Source: Anaerolineae bacterium (GTDB lineage Bacteria > Chloroflexota > Anaerolineae > 4572-78 > J111). Taken from it: a DNA stretch of 64,000 bases. The stretch's first letter is position 1, and the number at the start of each line of letters is the position of its first letter. Positions 11,008 to 19,428 of the stretch are shown here, one piece after another. Position numbers and translations under genes: made by a program. A model generated the notes under the pieces. That model was not told where the DNA came from and did no database searches. It saw only the letters and a program-made list of their open reading frames with translations. The stretch lies in assembly GCA_022071955.1 (NCBI GenBank), contig JAJVIM010000039.1:62001-126000 (forward strand), read 5' to 3'.

Positions 11008-11402
11008 TTGCAGAAATTTTAAGCCTGTTGTTTTTGGCGGCCGGTACGGTGTTTATTTTGATTTCCGCGGTGGGCGTGGTGCGCATGCCAGATATCTACC
11101 TGCGCATGTCGGCCTCTACCAAATCGAGCACGCTGGGCGTTGGTTTTATTTTGCTGGGCGCGGCGGCCTACTTTTTCCACGACTTAGGCGTTTTTAGCCG
11201 GGCTATTGCCATTATTGTCTTTTTGTTGCTGACCGCGCCGGTGTCGGCGCATATGATTGGCCGGGCCGCCTACCACACCGGCGTGCCGTTGTGGCGCAAA
11301 TCCCGCTATGATGACCTGTACGGCAAATTTGACCCGCAGGGGAAACACCTGGATAGTTCGCTGGAAAGCACCCAACGCAACCCCTTGCTCGATGAATTTT
11401 AA
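11004..11402 (+). CDS. mrpG: Na+/H+ antiporter subunit G (MrpG/MnhG)
   Basis: This 132-residue last subunit of the operon has three helices and the MnhG motif GVVRMPDIYLRMSASTKSS. The C-terminal tail is slightly extended and hydrophilic compared with short MrpG proteins. A strong intrinsic terminator follows 20 nt downstream, closing the A-B-C-D-E-F-G operon. Confidence 0.93.
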   Translation: MIAEILSLLFLAAGTVFILISAVGVVRMPDIYLRMSASTKSSTLGVGFILLGAAAYFFHDLGVFSRAIAIIVFLLLTAPVSAHMIGRAAYHTGVPLWRKSRYDDLYGKFDPQGKHLDSSLESTQRNPLLDEF

Positions 11403-11422
11403 ACAGCACCCGTTGATTTTGT

Positions 11423-11453
11423 AAACCCGGTTTGATTTTTAACCGGGTTTTTT
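11423..11453 (+). terminator. Intrinsic terminator of the mrp operon
   Basis: A perfect 10-bp stem (AAACCCGGTT, 11423-11432, with 11441-11450) has an 8-nt loop and is followed by a run of T residues to 11453. Confidence 0.9.
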
Positions 11454-11469
11454 GTTGGTGATTTCTTTG

Positions 11470-11636
11470 CCCCTCACCCCCCCGGCCCCCTTCCACCCTT
11501 CGGGTACTTCGTCCCCACTGGGGAGAAGGGGGAGAAAAGAGTTTTGGGTGTGGTTTGGGCGGCGTAGCCGCCCAAACCACACCCGTTTAATCGCTCCCCC
11601 TCCCCAAATTTTTGGGGAGGGGGTTTGGAGGAGGGG
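11470..11636 (+). repeat. Compound hairpin repeat, copy A
   Basis: This is one of six intergenic elements built to the same plan. It has a C-rich arm with a GGGGAGAAGGGGG half, a central perfect palindrome (18-bp stems 11546-11563 and 11567-11584, loop GTA), and a third hairpin CCCCCTCCCC / GGGGAGGGGG (11596-11623), closed by a G-rich run. The G/C-rich ends could also pair with each other, giving a cloverleaf. With the mrp terminator and the plsX promoter it fills the gap 11403-11723. No gene is seen in it. Confidence 0.8.
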
Positions 11637-11673
11637 CCGGGTAGTTGCGATTTTCTAATTAAATGTGGGGTAT

Positions 11674-11681
11674 GCTATAAT
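11674..11681 (+). promoter_or_regulatory. Extended -10 promoter of plsX operon
   Basis: TGCTATAAT (11674-11681 covers the TG and the -10 hexamer) is an extended -10 element 42 nt before the plsX start. No good -35 is visible. Confidence 0.55.
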
Positions 11682-11723
11682 TCCCGATTGGACAATAATC
11701 AGACACAAAAAAGGACATTTTAA

Positions 11724-12740
11724 ATGAAGATTGCTCTGGATGTGATGGGCGGCGACCATGCCCCGGCAGCGATAGTTCATGGGGCGGTATGGGCCGCCCG
11801 TGATTTTGGGGTAGCTATTCAACTGGTTGGCCAGCCCGACATCGTTACTGCCGAACTCGCCAAACACGATACCCGCGGCCTGCACCTGACCATTGTGCCG
11901 GCCAGCCAGGTGATTGAAATGGACGAATCGCCGGTGGCGGCGGTTAAGGCTAAACCCGATTCGTCAATGTCGGTGGCGCTGCAACTGGTCAAAAAGGGTG
12001 AAAGCGATGCCTTTGTTACCGCCGGCAATTCCGGCGGGGCGCTGGCCGCTGCCCTGTTTGGGCTGGGCCGGATCAAAGGCATCAAGCGCCCGGCGCTGGG
12101 TACCATTTTCCCCACCGACTCCAAATATGGCTTTTGCTTTTTGCTGGATGTGGGCGCTAACAGCGATGTTCGCCACGAGCATTTGCACCAGTTTGCGCTG
12201 ATGGGCCATCACTACGCCCGCCACGTGCTCGATATTCCCGCGCCGCGGGTGGGGTTGCTCTCCATTGGCGAGGAGGAAGAAAAAGGTAATCTGCTCACCC
12301 AGCGCGTCTCGCCCCTGCTGCGCGACAGCAACGTGATCAATTTTGTGGGCAACGTTGAAGGCAAAGACATCCCCACCGGCATGGCCGATGTGATAGTGAC
12401 CGACGGCTTCACCGGCAACGTCTATATTAAAGGGGCCGAGGGCGTGGCCTGGATTATCCAGAAATTTCTGGAACGCGAAATCAAAGCCCGGCCCACGGCG
12501 CTGTTGGGCGCGCTGCTGGCTCGCGGCGCGATCAAGGCGTTTCGCACCCGGCTCGATTACCGTGAATTTGGCGGCGGCCCGTTGTTGGGCGTTAACGGGG
12601 TGGTGATTGTGGCCCACGGCCGCTCCGACCCCTACGCCCTGCGGCACGCCATCCGTGTGGCCAAGCAGGCCGCCGAACACAACCTGGTCAGTGTGATTGC
12701 CAACGGCCTGGACGAGAGTATTTCAGCCAATGGCAAGTAG
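11724..12740 (+). CDS. plsX: Phosphate acyltransferase PlsX
   Basis: This 338-residue enzyme converts acyl-ACP to acyl-phosphate, the donor for PlsY in phosphatidic acid synthesis. The N-terminus MKIALDVMGGDHAP is diagnostic, as are TAGNSGGALAAALFGLGRIKG, LLSIGEEEEKGN and DVIVTDGFTGNVYIKGAEG. The length is normal. AAAGGACA stands just before the ATG. The 3' end overlaps fabF by 11 nt, giving a fatty acid/phospholipid operon as in many bacteria. Confidence 0.96.
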   Translation: MKIALDVMGGDHAPAAIVHGAVWAARDFGVAIQLVGQPDIVTAELAKHDTRGLHLTIVPASQVIEMDESPVAAVKAKPDSSMSVALQLVKKGESDAFVTAGNSGGALAAALFGLGRIKGIKRPALGTIFPTDSKYGFCFLLDVGANSDVRHEHLHQFALMGHHYARHVLDIPAPRVGLLSIGEEEEKGNLLTQRVSPLLRDSNVINFVGNVEGKDIPTGMADVIVTDGFTGNVYIKGAEGVAWIIQKFLEREIKARPTALLGALLARGAIKAFRTRLDYREFGGGPLLGVNGVVIVAHGRSDPYALRHAIRVAKQAAEHNLVSVIANGLDESISANGK

Positions 12741-13986
12741 GGTGGTCATCACCGGCATTGGCGCGATCACCCCGCTGGGCCACACCGTAACCGATACCTG
12801 GCAAAATTTAGTCGCCGGCCAATCCGGTATCACCCGCATCAGCCGTTTTGACGCTTCGGCGCTGCCGGTGCAGGTGGCCGCCGAAGTGAAAGAATTTGAG
12901 CCGCAGCGCTATATTTCGGCCAAAGATGTGCGCCGCATGTCGCGGGCCTCGCATCTGGCGCTGGCCGCCGCCGCCCAGGCCGTGACCGACGCCGGGCTGG
13001 CGTATCCCTTTACCGGCCCGTTGGCCGAACGCACCGGCGTGATGCTCGGCACGGCGATGGGCGGTTTTGACAAAGTTGAACAGGGGGTAAAGGATTACGG
13101 CCGCGGCCTCAACAAGGTCAACCCCTTCTCGCTGCCGGCGGCCTCGCCCAATTTATCAACTTTTCACGTCTGTGTTACACTAAACGCGCAGGGCTACACC
13201 AACACGCTGTCAACGGCCTGCGCGGCCGGCACAATGGCGCTGGGTGAAGCCGCCGAGGTGATCCGGCGCGATGAGTGCGAGGTAATGATCAGCGGCGGCA
13301 CCGAGGCCCACATCAACGAGCTGACTGTGGCCGGCTTCATCGCTTCGCGCTCGTTATCAACCGCTTTTAACGCCGACCCCGCCCGCGCCTCGCGCCCGTT
13401 TGATGCGCACCGCGACGGCTTTGTGCTGGGCGAAGGCGCGGTAATTTTTGTACTGGAACGGCTCGACCGGGCGCTGGCCCGCGGCGCGCCAATCTACGCC
13501 GAAATTCTGGGCAGCGCCCATTCGTCGGACACGCATCATATTTTGGCCCCCGATCCCGACTCGGCCGGGGCGCTGCGGGCCATGCGCTGGGCGCTGCAGC
13601 GGGCCGGGGTGCAGCCGGAGCAGGTTGATTACATTAACGCCCACGCCACCGGTACGCCGCTGGGCGACGCCGCCGAAACGCAGGCCATCAAATCGCTCTT
13701 TGGCGAGCGGGCCTACCGGGTGCCGGTCAATTCTACCAAAAGCATGGTTGGGCATCTGTTTGGCGCTGCCGGAGCTATTGAGGCGCTGGCCTGTGTGAAA
13801 TCAATTGAAACCGGCATTGTGCATCCCACCATCAATATTGACACCCCCGACCCGGCCTGCGATCTGGATTACGTGCCCGCTCAGGCCCGGCGGCATGCGG
13901 TAAATATCGCTCTGTCCAACTCGTTTGGGTTGGGCGGGCAAAATTCTTGCCTGGTTTTGGGCAAATACTCAAAAGGACTACATTGA
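12730..13986 (+). CDS. fabF: Beta-ketoacyl-ACP synthase II (FabF)
   Basis: This 418-residue condensing enzyme elongates fatty acids by condensing acyl chains with malonyl-ACP. The start MASRVVITGIGAITPLG at 12730 matches the family; an upstream in-frame ATG at 12697 inside plsX would add an unrelated extension. The catalytic triad is visible: Cys164 in STACAAGT, His305 in NAHATGTPLGD and His342 in KSMVGHLFGAAG. The stop overlaps the next ATG (TGATG), so translation is probably coupled to the downstream membrane protein. Confidence 0.95.
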   Translation: MASRVVITGIGAITPLGHTVTDTWQNLVAGQSGITRISRFDASALPVQVAAEVKEFEPQRYISAKDVRRMSRASHLALAAAAQAVTDAGLAYPFTGPLAERTGVMLGTAMGGFDKVEQGVKDYGRGLNKVNPFSLPAASPNLSTFHVCVTLNAQGYTNTLSTACAAGTMALGEAAEVIRRDECEVMISGGTEAHINELTVAGFIASRSLSTAFNADPARASRPFDAHRDGFVLGEGAVIFVLERLDRALARGAPIYAEILGSAHSSDTHHILAPDPDSAGALRAMRWALQRAGVQPEQVDYINAHATGTPLGDAAETQAIKSLFGERAYRVPVNSTKSMVGHLFGAAGAIEALACVKSIETGIVHPTINIDTPDPACDLDYVPAQARRHAVNIALSNSFGLGGQNSCLVLGKYSKGLH

Positions 13987-14681
13987 TGAAAGTAATCACC
14001 AACACCACCCTGGTCGAAAATCGCGCCAAATGGGCCAAACGCATCGCGCCGGTAACCATGCTGCTGCTGATTGGCGGCCTGGTCACCAACTTCCTCAGCA
14101 TCAACAATCCCGACTATTTTCGGCCCACGCTGATTTTGCTGGCGCTGGGTTTCATTTCGGCGATTGTCAGCAGCCACATGGTCAATAACTGGGTGCGCGA
14201 ACCCCGCGCCGACCAGATTCTGGAGCAAATTCTCAAAAAATTTGGCAACGATTACCTGTTGTTCAATTACACCGCCCCGGCGCCGCACGTGCTGGTGGCC
14301 CCCGATGCCGTTTACACCTTTGTGATCAAATCGCACGAGGGCGAGATTTCGGTCAACGGCGGCAAGGTGTCGCGCAAATTCACCTGGAAGCGTGTGTTTC
14401 GCCTCTTTGCCGATGAGGGGCTGGGCCTGCCGGTAAAAGACGCCGAGAACCGGGCCGCCAAACTGCAAAAATATCTGCACGACAAGCTCAACAGCCAAGA
14501 TGTGCCCGAAGTTAAACCCGTGCTGCTTTTCTCTAACAAAAACGTGCAGCTAACCGTCGATCGCCCCGATGTTCCGGCGCTGCAAACCAACCAGCTTAAA
14601 GAATTTCTGCGCGAAGGTTCAAAGAGCCGGGCCATCTCCGCAGAGCAGCGCAAACAACTGGCCGATATTCTGGCCGGCTAG
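13986..14681 (+). CDS. Two-TM membrane protein with NERD-like domain
   Basis: This is a 231-residue protein. Two hydrophobic segments (about residues 22-42 and 48-66) are followed by a cytoplasmic domain. The stretch HVLVAPDAVYTFVIKSHEGEI and the later VKPVLLFSNKNVQL resemble the core of NERD (nuclease-related) domains, which carry a (V/I)xK motif. The pattern is weak and catalysis is not proven. A hydrophilic, basic tail ends the protein. The coding start overlaps the fabF stop, which places it in the lipid operon. If the NERD reading is wrong it is simply a conserved hypothetical membrane protein. Confidence 0.7.
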   Translation: MKVITNTTLVENRAKWAKRIAPVTMLLLIGGLVTNFLSINNPDYFRPTLILLALGFISAIVSSHMVNNWVREPRADQILEQILKKFGNDYLLFNYTAPAPHVLVAPDAVYTFVIKSHEGEISVNGGKVSRKFTWKRVFRLFADEGLGLPVKDAENRAAKLQKYLHDKLNSQDVPEVKPVLLFSNKNVQLTVDRPDVPALQTNQLKEFLREGSKSRAISAEQRKQLADILAG

Positions 14682-14693
14682 CGGAGGCCGCCG

Positions 14694-17258
14694 GTGACGC
14701 TCATCTGGCTGCTGGCGCTGGCCGGGCTGTGGGCCGCATGTTATCTGGCCGCCCGAAACATCGCGGCGCGCCGGGGCGGAAACTGGCCCTTTGCCGCCGA
14801 AGGGGTCGCCGCCGCCGGCCTGCTGGCGCTGGCGGTGGTTGGTTTTTTCTGGCAGATTATTTTTACCCCCAATACCTGGATGCCTGCCGGCGGCGGCGAT
14901 CTGGCCCCGTTTTTGTACCCCAACTATCGTTTTGCCGCCGAGCAGCTCGGGCAGGGCAACCTCCCGCTCTGGAATCCCTACCTGTACAGCGGCGCGCCCT
15001 TTGCCGCCGATATTCAATCTGGCCTGTTTTATCCGGTCAACCTGTTGCTGTTTTTACTGGTGCCCAACTTTGGCTACGGCTGGCTCGAGGCGCTGGCCAT
15101 GTTCCATTTTTGGCTGGCCGGCGTAACTATGTACATTTTGCTCAGATGCCAGCCAGGAGTCAGGAATCAGGAATCGGGAGTCAGGAATCAGGAAGTAGAA
15201 GATGAACGTATTGTAGGGGCGCTTCGCGAAGCGTCCCTGCCCGGAAATCAGGAGTTAGTGACCAGTGACAAAGGACAACTGGCCAATGACTCGCTTCACC
15301 CGCTGGCGGCGTTTGCCGGCGCGCTGGCTTTTGCCTTTTCCGACCTGTTCATTGTCCATTTTGGCAATTTAAATTTGATCGCCGTGGCGGCCTGGCTGCC
15401 GCTGGTTTTTTTGTTGTTCCAGCGCAGTTTGGCCCGCCGCAGCCGGGGGCTGGCCGCCGCCGCCGGCGTAATACTGGCCATCGCCACGCTGGCCGGCCAC
15501 ATTCAAATCACGCTATTCATTTTGCTCACGCTGGGGCTGTACGCGATTTACGATTTTGGATTTACGATTTACGAGAGTCTGCCCCGCAGTATCGGGCATT
15601 TTGGATTTTGGACTAACCCTCTCTCCAACTCACCCAACCCACCCAACTCCGTTAACTCAAAACTCATCCTTCATCCTTTCATCGCCCTGTTCATCACCCT
15701 GCTGGTTACCGTCGCCCTGTCGGCGTTGCTGCTGCTGCCCGCTTTTGAAATGAGCCGCTATACCCCCCGCGCCGAACTGCCTTACGAAGAAGCCGCTCGC
15801 TACTCGCTGCACCCGGTGCAGTTGGCCGGCCTGCTGGTACCCAACTACTTTGGCCGCGATCCTGCCCTCCACTGGGGGCCGTGGGAGCGGGTGGAAACCG
15901 GTTACATCGGGGTGGCCACGCTGCTGCTGGCCGTGTTTGGCGCGCTGGCCGTACCGGGCCGGCGCAAAGGTTTTTTTGTGGCGCTGGCGCTGGTTTCGTT
16001 GCTGCTGGCGCTGGGCGGCTACAGCCTGTTGCACGGCTGGCTGTATGCCCTGACTCCCGGCTTCAACCAGCTTCGCGCGCCGGCCCGCTTCATTCTTCTG
16101 CTCGATTTTGCGCTGGCCGCGCTGGCCGCGCTGGGCATTAACCAATTGCTCCGTTCCCGGCTCGATGACTCACCGGCGCGGCTGCTGGGCCAAACCGTGC
16201 GCGTTGCAACCTGGGGCATCGGCGGGCTGCTGGCGGTGGCCCTGCCGCTCAGTTATTACGCGATGCTGGTGACGCAGGACCGCAACCCGGCCATTTTCAA
16301 CCGGGCCACCGCCGCGGCTTCGGGCGTGGCCACGTTTGCCCTGTTTGCCATCGCCGCGCTGACGGTGCTGGGGCTGATCAACAGCCGCCGCCTGCGCCAA
16401 ACCGGGGCCGGGCTGGCCCTCATCGCTGTAATTGGACTGGATTTATTCACCCTCGGGGCCAATGTCGATGTCGGCCACACCGATCCCACCGCCGGTTTCA
16501 ACCACCCGGAGGCCATCGCTTTTTTGCAGAACGACCCCAACCTGTTCCGCGTTGAAGTGACCACCGACGTGTGGCACGCCTGGCAGCCCAACACCGCTCT
16601 GGTTCATCGCCTGTTTGATGCCTGGGGGCTGTACAACCCGCTGACCCTGGCCGACACCACCCTCTATTGGAGCGGCGCGCCGCCGCGCTCCACCGGCCGC
16701 TACAATTTATTGGGTATCAAATACATTATCGCCAGCAAGGCCGGCGCGCCCGCCGATGGCGACATCGTGCCGATTTTTGACACCGACCCGCAGGTGAACA
16801 TTTATCTCAACCAGAGCGCGCTGGCGCGGGTGTTGTTTGTGGGGAACAGTACGGTGGTGGCCAATCACGACGCCGCCTGGGAGGCCATTCGCGCTGACGA
16901 TTTTGACCCCGCTACCGGCGTGATTTTGGAAGGCGGGCAGGCGCTCGCCGGCCGGCTGGACAGTGAGCTGGCGATTTTGGCTTATCAGCCGGAACGGGTG
17001 AGCGTGGGGGTGACTACCGATGCGGCCGGTTATCTGGTGCTGGCCGACGCCTACTACCCCGGCTGGCAGGCCACCGTCGATGGTGCGCCGGCGGCCATCG
17101 AGCGGGCCAATTACGCCTTTCGGGCGGTGTTGGTGCCGCCCGGTGAGCACACGGTGGAGTTTGTGTTTGCGCCGGCCATCTGGCGGCTGGGGCTGGCCAT
17201 CAGCGGTGCGGCGCTGCTGGCGCTGTTGGGTTGGGCCGGCTGGAGTCTCAGGCGATAA
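14694..17258 (+). CDS. YfhO-like polytopic membrane protein (GT-C fold)
   Basis: This 854-residue protein has about 12-14 membrane segments and a C-terminal extracytoplasmic domain, as in the YfhO family (glycosyltransferase-like, linked in Firmicutes to glycosylation of lipoteichoic acid). Diagnostic stretches are GGDLAPFLYPNYRFAAEQLG near the N-terminus, QLRAPARFILLLDFALAAL in the middle, YNLLGIKYIIAS, and the end motif DAYYPGWQATVDGAPA. GTG is the start, 13 nt after the previous stop. Two low-complexity insertions (DNA 15157-15290 and about 15548-15672), rich in N, Q, E and S, interrupt the normal alignment between membrane segments. Their DNA matches dispersed intergenic repeats. The reading frame survives, so the protein is probably still made. 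The 3' end overlaps the convergent acyl-CoA ligase by 11 nt. Confidence 0.82.
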   Translation: MTLIWLLALAGLWAACYLAARNIAARRGGNWPFAAEGVAAAGLLALAVVGFFWQIIFTPNTWMPAGGGDLAPFLYPNYRFAAEQLGQGNLPLWNPYLYSGAPFAADIQSGLFYPVNLLLFLLVPNFGYGWLEALAMFHFWLAGVTMYILLRCQPGVRNQESGVRNQEVEDERIVGALREASLPGNQELVTSDKGQLANDSLHPLAAFAGALAFAFSDLFIVHFGNLNLIAVAAWLPLVFLLFQRSLARRSRGLAAAAGVILAIATLAGHIQITLFILLTLGLYAIYDFGFTIYESLPRSIGHFGFWTNPLSNSPNPPNSVNSKLILHPFIALFITLLVTVALSALLLLPAFEMSRYTPRAELPYEEAARYSLHPVQLAGLLVPNYFGRDPALHWGPWERVETGYIGVATLLLAVFGALAVPGRRKGFFVALALVSLLLALGGYSLLHGWLYALTPGFNQLRAPARFILLLDFALAALAALGINQLLRSRLDDSPARLLGQTVRVATWGIGGLLAVALPLSYYAMLVTQDRNPAIFNRATAAASGVATFALFAIAALTVLGLINSRRLRQTGAGLALIAVIGLDLFTLGANVDVGHTDPTAGFNHPEAIAFLQNDPNLFRVEVTTDVWHAWQPNTALVHRLFDAWGLYNPLTLADTTLYWSGAPPRSTGRYNLLGIKYIIASKAGAPADGDIVPIFDTDPQVNIYLNQSALARVLFVGNSTVVANHDAAWEAIRADDFDPATGVILEGGQALAGRLDSELAILAYQPERVSVGVTTDAAGYLVLADAYYPGWQATVDGAPAAIERANYAFRAVLVPPGEHTVEFVFAPAIWRLGLAISGAALLALLGWAGWSLRR
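15157..15290 (+). repeat. Repeat-derived in-frame insertion 1 inside the YfhO-like gene
   Basis: The coding DNA here consists of near-tandem GTCAGGAATCAGGA units, then a palindrome of the GTAGGGGCG/TTCGCGAA type (15214-15240), then more degenerate units. The same motifs recur in the non-coding 47120-47265 region. The block adds about 45 residues between two membrane segments without breaking the frame. Confidence 0.7.
15548..15672 (+). repeat. Repeat-derived in-frame insertion 2 inside the YfhO-like gene
   Basis: Repeated ATTTACGATT-type units, a short quasi-palindrome around TGCCCCGCAGTATCGGGCA and CCAACTCACCCAACC-type repeats add about 40 polar residues between the segments LLTLGLYA and FIALFITLL. 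The composition is unlike the flanking coding DNA. Confidence 0.6.
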
Positions 17259-18996
17259 CCTCAGCCTGTTTTCGGGCCTCTTCGTCCATCAATTCACGGC
17301 GAAAAATCTTGCCGATGGCCGTTTTGGGCAACTCGCGGCGAAATTCAACGGTTTTGGGCACTTTGTATTTAGCCAGCCCGGCGCGGCACCACGCCACAAT
17401 ATCTTCTTCAGTTGTGGCCCGGTCGGGGTGGAGCACCACAAATACTTTGGCCCGCTGGTTGGCGCTGCCCACCGGCACGCCAATGGCTGCCGCCTCCAGC
17501 ACATCGGGGTGTTCGTACAACCGGTCTTCGATGTCACGCGGGTAAACGTTGTAGCCCCCGGCGGCCAGAATCATATCTTTTTTGCGGTCGATCAGGCGGA
17601 AATAGCCATCTTCGCCCATCACGCCAATGTCGCCGGTGTGCAGCCACAGGTGTCCATCGGCGTGGCGGCGCAGCACGTTGGCGGTTTCAGCCGGCATGCC
17701 CCAATAGCCCCGCATCACCTGCGGCCCGCGCACGCACAACAGGCCCGGCTGCTCCGGCCCCAATGTTTCGGTTTCGGTTTCAAAATCCACAATTTTGGCG
17801 TCGGTGTCGGGGATGGGCACGCCGATGGCGCCAATCCGCCCGCCGCGGCTAATCGGGTTGGCAATAACGCCCGGCGAGGCTTCGCTCAGGCCGTAGGCTT
17901 CAACCAGTTTGCCGCCGGTAATCCGCTGAAATTCCTGCTGCACTTCAGGCGGCAGTCCCGCGGCGGCGCTGACACAGGTGTTGATCGATTTCAGGTTGAA
18001 TTTACCGGCCTTTACCTGCGGATGGTTGTTGATGGCGTTATAGAGCGTGGGCACGCCCGGCACAATGGTTGGTTTGTGGACGTTGATGGCGTGCAGCAGG
18101 TGGTTCAGATCACGCGGATTGGGGATGATCACCTGCGTGTGCCCAAACAGCACCGAATAGTTCATGCAGGCGGTCATAGCGTAGCTGTGGGTGAGCGGCA
18201 GGGCGGTCAGCATCACGTCCCGGCCGGCTCCCTCGCCTTCGCCGCCGAGCCAAACCGCCTCTTGCATGGCGTTGGCGATGATATTTTTGTGGGTCAGTTC
18301 AGCGCCTTTGGGCACGCCGGTGGTACCGCCGGTGTACATCAGCACCGCCGTATCATCGCCGGTCAGATCGATCGGTTGCGGCGCGGCGGGCGCAGTCGCC
18401 AGCACATCCTGAAACCAGCGGGTGTCCGCGTCGCCGGAAATATCCACTTTATGCCCGTCCTTTTTTTCTTTGGTCAGGCTGAACAACTGCCGGAGCAGGC
18501 CGGGCAGATACTCTTTAATGTTGGTAACAATCACGTGCGCCAGCGGGGTGTCGTCCCGTACCTGTTTGATATTTCCGTAAAACAGGCTCAGCGCCACCGC
18601 GAATCTGGCCCCGGCATCATTGATTTGATGTTTAACCTCGCGGGCGGCGTACAGCGGATTGCAGGGCACCACAATACCGCCGGCCCGCAGCGCGCCGTAA
18701 TAGGCAATAACATACTGCGGGCAGTTGGGCATATACAGCGCCACCCGGTCGTCTTTTTGCAGCCCCAGTTTTTGCAACCCGGCCGCAAAGCGGTTAACCA
18801 GCTCGTTCAACTGGCGGTACGTGATCACACTGTGGCGCTCGCCCAGCAGCGGCAGCATACCGCCAAAAATAAGTGCTCGCTGAGCTGGAAATTTTTGGGA
18901 AGTTTGGGTTAAAAAATAATCAATCGGCCGGTTGGGGTAGTCGATTGTAGTAGGCACACCGGGGTCATATTGTTGATGCCATATTCTTGCTTCCAT
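17248..18996 (-). CDS. Long-chain acyl-CoA synthetase (AMP-binding)
   Basis: This 582-residue member of the ANL adenylating superfamily activates a fatty acid with ATP to acyl-AMP and then the CoA thioester. Visible motifs are the P-loop-like MYTGGTTGVPKGAELTHKN, the mid motif AYGLSEASPGV, HTGDIGVMGEDGYFRLIDR, and the C-terminal KTAIGKIFRREL with the catalytic lysine. The start MEARIWHQQYDPG at 18996 has GGAGCAGAG upstream and fits FadD-type N-termini; a longer frame to 19053 is unlikely. The substrate is probably long-chain, by similarity to FadD. A TATAAT on this strand (19172-19167) may be its -10, but no good -35 was found. Confidence 0.92.
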   Translation of the reverse strand: MEARIWHQQYDPGVPTTIDYPNRPIDYFLTQTSQKFPAQRALIFGGMLPLLGERHSVITYRQLNELVNRFAAGLQKLGLQKDDRVALYMPNCPQYVIAYYGALRAGGIVVPCNPLYAAREVKHQINDAGARFAVALSLFYGNIKQVRDDTPLAHVIVTNIKEYLPGLLRQLFSLTKEKKDGHKVDISGDADTRWFQDVLATAPAAPQPIDLTGDDTAVLMYTGGTTGVPKGAELTHKNIIANAMQEAVWLGGEGEGAGRDVMLTALPLTHSYAMTACMNYSVLFGHTQVIIPNPRDLNHLLHAINVHKPTIVPGVPTLYNAINNHPQVKAGKFNLKSINTCVSAAAGLPPEVQQEFQRITGGKLVEAYGLSEASPGVIANPISRGGRIGAIGVPIPDTDAKIVDFETETETLGPEQPGLLCVRGPQVMRGYWGMPAETANVLRRHADGHLWLHTGDIGVMGEDGYFRLIDRKKDMILAAGGYNVYPRDIEDRLYEHPDVLEAAAIGVPVGSANQRAKVFVVLHPDRATTEEDIVAWCRAGLAKYKVPKTVEFRRELPKTAIGKIFRRELMDEEARKQAEVIA

Positions 18997-19227
18997 AGCT
19001 CTGCTCCAATCCGCCGTCGGATTTCCAGTTCCCGATACCCCCAAATGCCTCAATTTGACCTGTTTGAAGCCAGACGCACCGCAACAGCGGGCCGGATTAC
19101 GGGGTGGTCAGGGTTAAGTGTGACGGGTGCGCTGGCAACTCACAGCGGTTAATTTCAGACGCTTTCATTATAGTGATTGTTGGTTCGACAGGCCACCTCA
19201 ACCAAATTCCACCGCCATCGCGACCGT

Positions 19228-19235
19228 GCTATAAT
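19228..19235 (+). promoter_or_regulatory. Extended -10 promoter upstream of the HtrA gene
   Basis: TGCTATAAT lies at 19227-19235 with no clear -35. It is the same extended -10 form as before plsX. The gap 18997-19428 otherwise holds the leader palindrome described separately and no gene. Confidence 0.5.
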
Positions 19236-19290
19236 TTGGGATAACGGTTAGTGTCACGGAATGTTTGCCACAGTGTACCTGGTTGGAGTC

Positions 19291-19356
19291 GGTGGCGAGT
19301 AGCGGGTAGCAAGTGGCGCGTTTTTACCAGCCACCCGCCACTTGCAACTCGCCACC
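19291..19356 (+). repeat. Imperfect palindrome in the htrA leader
   Basis: Left arm GGTGGCGAGT..GCAAGTGGCG (19291-19318) pairs with right arm CGCCACTTGC..ACTCGCCACC (19337-19356), followed by TTTT. The GTGGCGAGT unit recurs near 46940. It could act as an attenuator between the promoter and the protease gene, or be only a dispersed repeat. Confidence 0.6.
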
Positions 19357-19428
19357 TTTTTAAGCGGCGAAAAAATTAAAGGCGCTAACGGTAACGCTAA
19401 CTTTTGCGAAGCCATTTTGGATGAAAAA

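Noticed and set aside
12697-12729. Upstream ATG for FabF
   Set aside because: It would add 11 residues lying within plsX; MASRVVITG is the normal family start.
19342-19428. TTG start giving a longer HtrA protein
   Set aside because: It lies inside the palindromic repeat and would place about 30 residues before the lipoprotein signal peptide.
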